From: DASZZX01 sp036260415
GTDB taxonomy: Bacteria > Actinomycetota > Nitriliruptoria > Nitriliruptorales > JAHWKO01
Direction: 5' to 3'
Length of the DNA: 13,599 bases
NCBI GenBank assembly: GCA_036260415.1
Contig: DASZZX010000340.1
Span: 1-13,599, forward strand
The notes under the pieces were generated by a model. It did no database searches, was not told where the DNA came from, and was given only the letters and a program-made list of their open reading frames with translations. The stretch's first letter is position 1. Every line of letters starts with the position of its first letter. The translations under genes and the position numbers were made by a program. Shown here one piece after another: positions 1 through 6,442 of this stretch.

Positions 1-41
1 GGCCGTGCCTGCCACCGCTGTTCAGGTCCGGATGTCGCTGA

Positions 42-58
42 GGATCCGGCCGGTATCC
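42..58 (-). terminator. Possible hairpin downstream of the pseudoprotease gene
   Basis: GGAT and ATCC arms (42-45 and 55-58) flank the self-complementary core CCGGCCGG, about 17 nt after the stop codon at 75. There is no T-tract, so this is only a weak terminator candidate. Nothing else can be supported in bases 1-74. Short open stretches reach the edge on the plus strand but show no recognisable protein end. Confidence 0.25.
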
Positions 59-74
59 GGCGGGCGCGACCGGC

Positions 75-1076
75 TCAGGCGGGGACGTCGCCGGCTCCGC
101 AGCGGATGAGGCGGTCGCACAGCAGGCGGACCGGCACGCCCGGGGGGGCGGCACTGGCCTCCCCGTAGGGGCGGTACGCCGTGGACGCCACCCCCACCAC
201 GCGCCCCTCGGCATCCACCAGTGGTCCGCCGCGCACGACGTCGGGCAGCGCGGCGTCGATGACGACCGCGGTCGAGTCCACGGCCGCGACCGTCGCCGTC
301 ACCTGGGCGAGGGTCCCGCCGGGGGTCAACCCGACCGCGAACAATCGGTCACCGCTGACGAGCGGATCGTCAGGTGACCGCCACGCCGGGATCGCGACGT
401 TCCCGAGACCGTCCACCCGCAGGAGCGCGACGTCGCGGGAGGGGTCCCAGGCGTGCACGCTCGCCGTCAGCCGGTTGCCACCGAGCATGACCTGGGCGCG
501 CTCCACGGCGACCTGTGGACGCTCGGGGTCGGCCACCACCGCGAACGAGGTCACGAAGAAGGCGTCCCCTTCGCTCACCACCACCGCGAAGCCGGAACCT
601 GTGCGCACCACGGTGCGAGGAGGTGGCGGTGGCGGGGGGGGCTGCCCGGTGGGTCCGGCCTGGGGGACGGGCGGCGCCGGCGGCCGCTCGACCACCTCGG
701 CGCGGACCGTGACGACCCCGAACTGCACCGGGTCGTCGATCGGCAGCCGCACCGCCAGCTCGTCGCGCACCGCGGCGACCTCGCTCTCGATCGCGGCGCG
801 CGCCTCCGCCGCCACCTCGCTGACGCGTTCGACCGCCCCGGTGAGCTCGCGACGCGCCTCCGCCGTCTCCTGCTCGAGCGCCGTCACCCTCTGCGCGTAG
901 TACACGGCGGCCAGCGCCCCCGCCAGCACGGCGCCCAGCAGACCGACCGCGACGAACAGCGGCAGCGTCCACCAGCCGAGCCGTCCGGCACCACCGAACA
1001 AGCGCTCACGCCAGCCGCCGCCGTTCACGTCACCATCTCCCTCGCGCCCCCCGGCGACCGGCGGCTCCGCCTGCAT
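75..1076 (-). CDS. Membrane-anchored trypsin-fold (HtrA-like) pseudoprotease
   Basis: This 333-residue protein has a short cytoplasmic N-terminus, one membrane segment at about 36-60, a coiled-coil-like Glu/Ala/Arg stretch at 61-108, a Pro-rich linker with eight consecutive prolines (146-153), and an HtrA/trypsin-like beta-barrel from about 158 to 325. The SGF strand (161-163), DPSRDVALLRV (211-221) and RGGPLVDAEGRVVGV (282-296) match HtrA landmarks. Asp215 of the triad is kept. The His site of the TNxHVV motif reads TSFAVV (Ala179), and the Ser of GNSGGPL is Arg282, so proteolysis is unlikely. No PDZ domain follows. The inferred role is extracytoplasmic sensing or binding. The ATG at 1076 has GGAG 8 nt upstream. 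An in-frame GTG at 1028 (codon 17) also has GGGAG spaced 8 nt and is a credible alternative start. Fold confidence is good; function is unknown. Confidence 0.8.
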   Translation of the reverse strand: MQAEPPVAGGREGDGDVNGGGWRERLFGGAGRLGWWTLPLFVAVGLLGAVLAGALAAVYYAQRVTALEQETAEARRELTGAVERVSEVAAEARAAIESEVAAVRDELAVRLPIDDPVQFGVVTVRAEVVERPPAPPVPQAGPTGQPPPPPPPPRTVVRTGSGFAVVVSEGDAFFVTSFAVVADPERPQVAVERAQVMLGGNRLTASVHAWDPSRDVALLRVDGLGNVAIPAWRSPDDPLVSGDRLFAVGLTPGGTLAQVTATVAAVDSTAVVIDAALPDVVRGGPLVDAEGRVVGVASTAYRPYGEASAAPPGVPVRLLCDRLIRCGAGDVPA

Positions 1077-1107
1077 CGCCTCTTCTCCGGAGCGCCGCTC
1101 GCGGCCA

Positions 1108-1155
1108 CCTCCGTCGCTGCGTGGATGACCCAGGACAGCGACTGTCGCGTCGCTC
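1108..1155 (-). repeat. Structured repeat, degenerate copy 0
   Basis: This is a diverged copy of the repeats at 1179 and 1247. It begins CCTCCG, carries the inverted arms GTCGCTG (1113-1119) and CAGCGAC (1136-1142), and ends CTGTCGC-GTCGCTC with about 10 bases missing relative to copy 1. Its arm sequence differs from the other copies, yet both sides changed together so pairing is preserved. It lies between the acyltransferase and the pseudoprotease gene. The palindrome CTCCGGAG recurs nearby (1085 and 1156). Confidence 0.65.
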
Positions 1156-1178
1156 CTCCGGAGCGTGTCTCATGCCGG

Positions 1179-1244
1179 CCTCCGGAGCTGTGGTGGGTGA
1201 TCCGAGACAGCTCCTGTCGCGACGCTGTGCGTCGCTCACGGGCC
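1179..1244 (-). repeat. Structured repeat, copy 1 (two hairpins)
   Basis: A 66-bp unit running from CCTCCGGAGCTGT to CGTCGCTCACGGGCC. It contains GGAGCTGT (1184-1191) paired with ACAGCTCC (1207-1214), and a second perfect hairpin GCGACGC-TGT-GCGTCGC (1219-1235). It is nearly identical to copy 2 except for a longer first loop. It could be a REP/MITE-like intergenic element or a 3' mRNA structure. Confidence 0.8.
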
Positions 1245-1246
1245 CA

Positions 1247-1303
1247 CCTCCGGAGCTGTCGCCGAGACAGCTCCCTCACGACGCTGCGCGTCGCTCACGG
1301 GCC
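1247..1303 (-). repeat. Structured repeat, copy 2, covering the acyltransferase stop codon
   Basis: A 57-bp copy with a perfect 9-bp stem GGAGCTGTC (1252-1260) and GACAGCTCC (1266-1274) around a 5-nt loop. A second stem follows, CGACGC-TGC-GCGTCG (1279-1293). Its CTCACGGGCC end includes the TGA stop codon (1295-1297) of the acyltransferase gene, so the element sits exactly at the 3' end of that gene. It may serve as a terminator or mRNA 3' structure, though no T-tract is present. Confidence 0.8.
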
Positions 1304-2188
1304 GGGGTGGTCGAGGGGGTCCCCCGGTATGGGCTGACCGGCGCGCAGCAGCGCCAGTGCCTCGTCCGGTTCCATCCCGGCCGGCAGCCGCGACCGCACC
1401 ACGCGAGCCGGGACACCGGCCACGACCGAGAACGGGGGGACGTCCCGGTTCACCAGGCAGTGGCTGGCGATGACCGCACCGTCGCCGACGTCCACGCCGC
1501 GCAGCACCGACGCCTTCTCTCCGATCCAGACGTCACGCCCGATCCGCACCGGGGACTTGACGATGCCCTGGTCCTTGATCGGCAGGTCGAGACGGTCGAA
1601 CCGGTGGTCGAAGTCGACCACGTACACCCAGTCGGCGACGATCGTGGCCCCGCCGATCTCGACGTCCAGGTAGGCGTTGACCACGTTGTCCCGGCCCATC
1701 ACGACCTTCTCGCCGAGGGTCAGCTGCCCCTCGTGCGCGCGAAGTTTGTTGTCATCGCCGATCCAGCACCACGGGCCGAGCACCAGCCGACCGTGGCCTG
1801 GCCGCGCGTGCAGCTCGACCCTCTTGCCGGTGAACACGATGCCCTGCAGCTCGACCTGCGGGTGCCGCAGCCGCTGCCAGAGGTAGCGACGGAACAGCGT
1901 GCGGTACTGGGCGGTGTACATGCGCTCGCGCACCGCGAAGCGGATCGCCTGCCGCCAGCCCCATCTGGGGTAGGACAGGCGCGGCGGCGGCCGCAGCCGC
2001 AGGTGGGCGGAGAGCCCGGCCTCGGCGGCCAGGTCGTGTTGGAGCTGGGCGGCCCGCCGGTGACCCTCTCGGGCGACGGCGGCGGCGATCGCTTGGTCCA
2101 CGTGGTGGCGGAGGGCCTCGTCGACGAGATGGCGGTCGGCTTGCTCGCTCGTCGACGGGACGACGTCGCGGTCGCCCACCGTGCTCAC
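1295..2188 (-). CDS. Left-handed beta-helix (hexapeptide) acyltransferase
   Basis: A 297-residue protein whose C-terminal part, from about 134 to 266, shows hexapeptide-repeat periodicity typical of the LbH acyltransferase fold (WbbJ or maltose O-acetyltransferase type). Examples are VRIGRDVWIGEKASVLRG (214-231) and the closing VVAGVPARVVR (255-265). His195 in DFDHRF is the expected catalytic base. The N-terminal 100 or so residues are helical, basic and longer than in the smallest family members. The start is GTG at 2188, just after a purine-rich AGGGGGAGGG stretch. The methyltransferase stop is 10 bp upstream, so the two are almost certainly co-transcribed. Family members usually move acetyl or acyl groups onto sugars or small molecules. 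The acceptor cannot be read from sequence; substrate is unknown. Confidence 0.88.
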   Translation of the reverse strand: MSTVGDRDVVPSTSEQADRHLVDEALRHHVDQAIAAAVAREGHRRAAQLQHDLAAEAGLSAHLRLRPPPRLSYPRWGWRQAIRFAVRERMYTAQYRTLFRRYLWQRLRHPQVELQGIVFTGKRVELHARPGHGRLVLGPWCWIGDDNKLRAHEGQLTLGEKVVMGRDNVVNAYLDVEIGGATIVADWVYVVDFDHRFDRLDLPIKDQGIVKSPVRIGRDVWIGEKASVLRGVDVGDGAVIASHCLVNRDVPPFSVVAGVPARVVRSRLPAGMEPDEALALLRAGQPIPGDPLDHPGP

Positions 2189-2198
2189 CCCTCCCCCT

Positions 2199-3134
2199 TC
2201 ACGCGGGTCTGCGGGCGTGGAGGATCACGTTGTAGAACAGGCCGCGGGGCACGACGCGGGCCAGCACCGCGCTGTCGAGCCTCTGCAGGCGCAGGTAGCT
2301 GCGGTAGGCGAACCGGGCCCACCGCGAGCCCAGCGCACCGGGGCGCGAAGAGCCTTCGACCGTGCGCACGGCCCAACCCAACCAGCTGGCGGTGAGGTCC
2401 TCGGTGACCGCGCGCACGTCCACGAACCCGGCGTCGCGAGCCATCGCTTCTACATCCGCGGGGGCGAACGTGTGCAGGTCCACCTCCCATTCGAGCGCGG
2501 CGAGCTCGACGTCGCCGTTCGCCTCCGGATCGGGGTCCCTCTCCCAGGGATCGGGCCCCTGGCGCAGCGACCGCAGCGGCGGTAGGGCCGTCAACCCCAT
2601 GAAGCCGAGGTAGGTGCCGCGCTTGATGCGCCGCAGGATGCGGTCGCCCCACCGGCTGGGCTCCCCCGCGATGACCAGACGCCCGCCGGGAGCGAGGACA
2701 CGGTACATCTCCCGCAACGCGGTGGCGGGGTCCGGCAGGTGGTGCAGCACGGCGTGCCCGATGACAAGGTCGAAACGGCCGTCCTCGTACGGCAGGGCCT
2801 CGGCGTCGGCCTGGCGGGCGTGCAGTTCGAGGCCGTGCTCCCTGGCGTTGCGCTGACAGACCTCCAGCATGCCCGCGGAGATGTCGATGACGTGCACGTC
2901 CTCGCCGAGCAGGCCCGCCTGCCAGAGGTTGACCACGAAGAAACCCGTGCCGGTGCCGACCTCCAGCACGCGTTCGAAACGCCCACCGTCAGGGATGGCT
3001 TTCAGGAAGCGCTCACGTGCGTACGTGATGCAGCGCTCGTCGTACGAGATGGAGAACTTGGCGTCGTAGCGACGTGCCTCCCAGTCGTGGTAGGCGCACT
3101 GCTTCTCCTTGATGGAGAGGTCGGCGGTGCCCAT
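2199..3134 (-). CDS. Class I SAM-dependent methyltransferase
   Basis: A 311-residue Rossmann-type methyltransferase. Motif I is VLEVGTGTG (56-64), the acidic residue after strand 2 is Asp84 in VIDIS, Asp110 lies in the QADAEALP segment, and FDLVIGHAVLHHLPD (121-135) with RVLAPGGRLVIAGE (145-158) form the post-I/II/III region of the UbiE/Methyltransf_11 group. A C-terminal extension of about 150 residues, richer in Trp, Arg and aromatics, probably contributes to acceptor binding. The ATG at 3134 lies 7 bp after the enoyl-CoA hydratase stop, and the acyltransferase starts 10 bp downstream. The Shine-Dalgarno sequence is weak, consistent with coupling. Acceptor unknown. The mixture of hydratase, methyltransferase and acyltransferase suggests modification of a lipid-like or secondary metabolite, which is inference only. 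Confidence 0.9.
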   Translation of the reverse strand: MGTADLSIKEKQCAYHDWEARRYDAKFSISYDERCITYARERFLKAIPDGGRFERVLEVGTGTGFFVVNLWQAGLLGEDVHVIDISAGMLEVCQRNAREHGLELHARQADAEALPYEDGRFDLVIGHAVLHHLPDPATALREMYRVLAPGGRLVIAGEPSRWGDRILRRIKRGTYLGFMGLTALPPLRSLRQGPDPWERDPDPEANGDVELAALEWEVDLHTFAPADVEAMARDAGFVDVRAVTEDLTASWLGWAVRTVEGSSRPGALGSRWARFAYRSYLRLQRLDSAVLARVVPRGLFYNVILHARRPA

Positions 3135-3141
3135 GGTGCGC

Positions 3142-3924
3142 CTATCGCCCGGTGAACTCGGCTTCGCCCGGCCCCTGTCGGATGAAGCTCTCGATGCCGG
3201 TGCGGGCGTCCTCGGTTGCGAAGCACTCGGCGAACAGCGAGCGTTCGAGCCGCAGTGCCTGGTCGAGCGCCATCTCGCTTCCGTCCTGCAGCGCCTGCTT
3301 CGCCAGCCGCAAGGCGTACGGACCGGCGGCGAAACGCGCCGCGGCCGTGGTCGCCTCGTCGTACAGGTCGTCGGCCGGGTACAGGCGGTCGACGAGACCC
3401 CAGGCGTGCGCCTCCTGCGCGCTGATCATCCGGCCGGTGTAGATCAGGTCCTTCGCGCGCGACAGGCCCACGAGGCGGGGAAGCCTCTGGGTGCCGCCGG
3501 CGCCGGGGATGAGCCCGAGGTTGATCTCGGGCTGCCCGAACCTGGCGCTGTCCGCCGCGTAGCGGAAGTCGCACGCCATGGCCAGCTCGCAGCCGCCGCC
3601 GAGGGCGTACCCGTGCACCGCGGCGATCGTGACCTTGGGCAGCCTCTCGAGGGTGGCGAGGCTGGCGTGGAGGAGTTGACCGGCCTCACGCGTGCTGCGG
3701 TAGTCCCAGTGGGGGAACTCCTTGACGTCCGCTCCGGCGGCGAAGACCTGGGGACCTCCCCACACGACCACCGCACCGACATCGTCACGCTCGGAGGCCT
3801 CGCCGGCCGCTGCGGCGATCTCCAGCCACACCTGCCGGCTCAGCGCGTTCATGGGTGGGCGGTTCAGCCGGATCGTGGCGACGCGTGCGTCGCCATCGAC
3901 CTCGAGCGTGATGAACTGCGCCAC
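3142..3924 (-). CDS. Enoyl-CoA hydratase/isomerase (crotonase family)
   Basis: A 260-residue crotonase-family enzyme of normal length, expected to hydrate trans-2-enoyl-CoA to 3-hydroxyacyl-CoA in the cytosol. The CoA/oxyanion segment is FAAGADVKEF (61-70), followed by HGYALGGGCELAMACDFRYA (104-123) and FGQPEINLGLIPGAGGTQRL (129-148). Glu113 and Glu133 align with the two catalytic glutamates of rat mitochondrial hydratase (144 and 164), so true hydratase activity is likely. The chosen start is GTG at 3924 because the family begins here. An open frame runs on to 4164, but that extension is low-complexity and unlike the family. It is the first gene of a three-gene operon with the methyltransferase and acyltransferase, and is divergent from the TSUP-GNAT gene. 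Confidence 0.93.
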   Translation of the reverse strand: MAQFITLEVDGDARVATIRLNRPPMNALSRQVWLEIAAAAGEASERDDVGAVVVWGGPQVFAAGADVKEFPHWDYRSTREAGQLLHASLATLERLPKVTIAAVHGYALGGGCELAMACDFRYAADSARFGQPEINLGLIPGAGGTQRLPRLVGLSRAKDLIYTGRMISAQEAHAWGLVDRLYPADDLYDEATTAAARFAAGPYALRLAKQALQDGSEMALDQALRLERSLFAECFATEDARTGIESFIRQGPGEAEFTGR

Positions 3925-4028
3925 TGACGATCCGATCTCGCGGCTGCCGACCCGCCAGAGTCTCCGCCGCTCCAGCGACCGAGGGGCCGGGCCGGTGTCG
4001 CTGACGTTCCTCGAGCGGCCTACCCTCT

Positions 4029-4056
4029 GCGGCGACGCCGGGAGTCTAGTCGCCGC
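4029..4056. promoter_or_regulatory. Inverted repeat in the divergent promoter region
   Basis: Perfect 8-bp arms GCGGCGAC (4029-4036) and GTCGCCGC (4049-4056) are separated by 12 bp, inside the 160-bp gap (3925-4084) between the hydratase operon (-) and the TSUP-GNAT gene (+). Position and symmetry suit an operator or a 5' leader hairpin. TAnnnT-like hexamers lie nearby (TACCCT at 4021 plus; TAGACT at 4048-4043 minus) but without convincing -35 partners. Confidence 0.35.
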
Positions 4057-4084
4057 CGGGAGAGGCCGAGGGTTGCAGGCCGAT

Positions 4085-5617
4085 ATGGACGGCCGGACCC
4101 GCGGGTGGGTGCTGCCGCTCGCCGGCGGCCTCGCGGCCGGCCTGCTCGCCGGGCTGTTCGGCATCGGCGGGGGGATCCTGCTCGTGCCGGTGCTCGTCCT
4201 GCTCCTGCATCGTTCCCAGCACGTCGCTCACGCCAGCTCGCTGGTGGCCATCGTCGTCCCGGCGGTGGGCGGTGCCGCGCGCTTCGCTGTGGACGGGGCG
4301 GTGGCCTGGTGTGCCGCGGCCGTGGTGGCGGCGGGCGCGTTGGTGGGGGTGCAGCTGGGGGCGTGGCTGCTGCCACGTGTCTCCGCGGGGCGCCTGCGCT
4401 GGATCTTCGCTGCCCTGCTCGCCGTGATGACCGTCCGGCTGCTGGTGCTCGGTGACGGCGGAACGGCCGGCGGCACCGGGATCCCCGACCTGACGACCAC
4501 CTCTGCAGTCCCGCACCTCGTCCTCGGGCTGGTGACCGGCGCCGCCTCCGCGCTGCTGGGCATCGGCGGCGGTGCGATCATCGTGCCGTCGCTGGTGATC
4601 CTCTTCGGGTACGGCCAGCACCCCGCCGAGGGGACTTCGCTGGCGATCATCGTCCCCACCGCGGGGATGGGGGCTCTCACCCACGCCCGGCGTGGCTACA
4701 CGGAGTGGGGGGTCGGACTGCGGCTGGGGTTGGGCGGCTTGGTCGGGGCGCTCGCTGGTGCGCAGCTCGCGCTGAACCTCCCGGCTGACCTGCTGTCGCG
4801 CGCGTTCGGGGCGCTGCTCGCGGTCGTCACCGTCCTGCTTCTGCGGCGGCAGGTGGTCGACGGCGAGCAGCAACCGCCGGCGACCGGCGCGGACCTCGAA
4901 CAGCCCCCGCCGGCGACCCGCGCGGACCTCGAACAGCCCCCGCCAGCAACCGGCGCGGACCTCGCACAGCCCCCGCCAGCGACCGGCGCGGACCTCGCAC
5001 AGCCCCCGCCAGCGACCCGCGCGGACGTCGAGCAGGATCCGCGGGCGAGCGCAGGGGACCTCGAGGTGCGACCGCTCATGCCCGAGCTCACCGGCGCGTT
5101 CCTGCGCTTCTTCGACGAGGAGGCCCACCCGCCGGGTCACCGCTGGGAGCACTGCTACTGCCACTTCGACCGCTTCGCCGGCCCCGCCGAAACCTTCGAC
5201 CCCGCCGACCGCGACGGCAACCGGGAGGCCATGTCCCGGTTGGTGGAGCACGGCCTCGTGCGCGGGTGGCTGGCCTTCGCCGACGGCCGCCCCGTCGGGT
5301 GGTGCCACGCCACTTCCCGCATCGAGCTGCCCCACCTCAAGGTGCCCGCACCCAGCCCCGGCCCTGGCCGGCGTGTCGCGGTGATCGCCTGCCTCACCGT
5401 GGCGCCCGAGTGGCGCCGACGGGGCGTGGCCACCCGGTTGGTGGACACGGCGGTGGAGGCGTTCCGGCACCAGGGGTTCCACGCGGTGGAGGCGTACCCC
5501 ACGCCCGACGCCTCCCCGGAGGACGCCTACCGCGGGCCCCCGGAGATGTACGAACGGGCCGGGTTCGAGGTCGTCACGGCGCTGGGACGTCACGTGGTGG
5601 TCCGCCGGCCGCTCTGA
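4085..5617 (+). CDS. TSUP (TauE/SafE) transporter fused to a GNAT acetyltransferase
   Basis: A 510-residue two-domain protein. Residues 8-255 form a hydrophobic TSUP permease with the duplicated glycine signature GLFGIGGGILLVPVL (23-37) and ALLGIGGGAIIVPSL (156-170), a family that moves sulfite, sulfonates or other organic anions. Residues 259-325 are a hydrophilic linker of six 11-residue repeats (QPPPATxADLx). Residues 327-510 form a GNAT domain: WEHCYCHF (354-361), the acetyl-CoA loop motif CLTVAPEWRRRGVATRLV (436-453) and MYERAGFEVV (488-497). The ATG at 4085 is chosen because the TSUP N-terminus begins there; an earlier open frame is the antisense of the hydratase gene. A GTG at 5066 with GGGGA upstream could give the GNAT domain separately. 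The joint role is unknown; both domains look intact. Confidence 0.88.
   Translation: MDGRTRGWVLPLAGGLAAGLLAGLFGIGGGILLVPVLVLLLHRSQHVAHASSLVAIVVPAVGGAARFAVDGAVAWCAAAVVAAGALVGVQLGAWLLPRVSAGRLRWIFAALLAVMTVRLLVLGDGGTAGGTGIPDLTTTSAVPHLVLGLVTGAASALLGIGGGAIIVPSLVILFGYGQHPAEGTSLAIIVPTAGMGALTHARRGYTEWGVGLRLGLGGLVGALAGAQLALNLPADLLSRAFGALLAVVTVLLLRRQVVDGEQQPPATGADLEQPPPATRADLEQPPPATGADLAQPPPATGADLAQPPPATRADVEQDPRASAGDLEVRPLMPELTGAFLRFFDEEAHPPGHRWEHCYCHFDRFAGPAETFDPADRDGNREAMSRLVEHGLVRGWLAFADGRPVGWCHATSRIELPHLKVPAPSPGPGRRVAVIACLTVAPEWRRRGVATRLVDTAVEAFRHQGFHAVEAYPTPDASPEDAYRGPPEMYERAGFEVVTALGRHVVVRRPL
4868..5065 (+). repeat. In-frame 33-bp tandem repeat (six copies) encoding the linker
   Basis: Six head-to-tail 33-bp units start at 4868, 4901, 4934, 4967, 5000 and 5033. 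They encode QQPPATGADLE, QPPPATRADLE, QPPPATGADLA twice, QPPPATRADVE and a degenerate QDPRASAGDLE. Units 2 to 5 are nearly identical in DNA. A unit length divisible by three means copy-number change would alter linker length without breaking the frame. There are no unique spacers, so it is not a CRISPR. Confidence 0.95.
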
Positions 5618-5629
5618 TGGACCATCCGG

Positions 5630-6442
5630 TCACCGTGTGGCCTGCTCCCACGGCGGACGCGGGCTGACACCGGTGCGATCCCAGGCGTCGGGCACCTCGG
5701 GACCCGAGGTCCACGGCCCCCCGAGTGCGGCCCGCAGCGTCGAGCTCACCCTGTCGGAGCGGACCCGATCCGCCATCCTCCCCACCAGCGACGGCGGGCT
5801 GACCCCGACCCGCCCGAGGTAGTCGCCCAGCGGCAGCGTGCGCGGGCCGTCGGCCGCCAGCGTCGCGTGCCGCTCCTGGCCACGGTCGCGTTCGGCATCC
5901 AGCCACGCGACGACGCGAGCGACGTCACCAGGGAGGACCGGCGCCACCGGCCGCTCGAGCGTGGCGCGGTCGAGCGGCACGCGCTCCAGGGCGGCGCGCA
6001 GCTCGGCGGTGTCCACCAGCGACGTGCGCACCACGGTGGAGGGGCAGATGACGCTCGCCACGAGGTCCTCGGCCTCGGCCGCTGCCGCACGGACGGGGTC
6101 GGGCCGTGCTCGCGCCCAGGGCAGCGACAGGGCGATCACGCGGCGCACGCGCGCCCCGATCGCTGCGGTCACCACCGTGGCGGTCTCCTCGACCAGCTGC
6201 CGGGGATCGTCGACGTCCAGCCGGACAGCGAGGTGGACCACGGTGTGCGCCTGCTCCATCGCGGTCTCGAGGTGGCCCTCGTCGAGCAGCGAGCCGGTGG
6301 CGCAGATCGCGCCGGCCTGACGCAGGAGAGCGAGCGGGGCACCCGGGCCACAGTAGGCGCGCACCTCCCCACCGCCGGCACCGATCAGGCGCACGATCTC
6401 GCGTCCGAGCGTGGTGCCGGCGGCGGTGACGAGGACCGGCAT
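5630..6442 (-). CDS. NAD(P)-binding NmrA/atypical-SDR-like protein
   Basis: A 270-residue Rossmann-fold protein resembling NmrA-like or NAD-dependent epimerase-type atypical SDRs. It has an N-terminal beta strand and dinucleotide loop (MPVLVTAAGTTLGREIV, 1-17), a GSLLDEGHLETAM segment (50-62) and the HTVVHLA strand (66-72) where the family reads vD.VvHlA. The glycine loop is degenerate: the TGxxGxxG pattern reads TAAGTTLG, keeping only the last Gly in register. No YxxxK catalytic pair is visible, so a regulatory or nucleotide-sensing role is as likely as catalysis. ATG at 6442 overlaps the stop of the upstream hypothetical gene (TGATG), implying translational coupling. It converges on the TSUP-GNAT gene with a 12-bp gap. 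Substrate unknown. Confidence 0.82.
   Translation of the reverse strand: MPVLVTAAGTTLGREIVRLIGAGGGEVRAYCGPGAPLALLRQAGAICATGSLLDEGHLETAMEQAHTVVHLAVRLDVDDPRQLVEETATVVTAAIGARVRRVIALSLPWARARPDPVRAAAAEAEDLVASVICPSTVVRTSLVDTAELRAALERVPLDRATLERPVAPVLPGDVARVVAWLDAERDRGQERHATLAADGPRTLPLGDYLGRVGVSPPSLVGRMADRVRSDRVSSTLRAALGGPWTSGPEVPDAWDRTGVSPRPPWEQATR

Noticed and set aside
1..74. Possible end of another gene at the left edge
   Set aside because: Two plus-strand frames are open, but the stretch is too short and shows no recognisable domain end or codon preference.
1025..1279. Short minus-strand frames across the repeat cluster (84 and 69 codons)
   Set aside because: Their translated repeats simply follow the DNA repeats in two frames, with no consistent codon usage; a structural repeat explains the region better.
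3925..4164. N-terminal extension of the enoyl-CoA hydratase
   Set aside because: The extra 80 residues are Pro/Arg/Ser-rich, unlike the family, and would run over the start of the divergent TSUP gene.
4868..5065. CRISPR-like regular repeat spacing
   Set aside because: Units are contiguous, in frame and without unique spacers; no cas genes are present.
4046..5593. Minus-strand open frame antisense to the TSUP-GNAT gene, with repeated segments
   Set aside because: The repeats merely reflect the 33-bp tandem units on the other strand; TSUP and GNAT motifs on the plus strand settle the coding strand.
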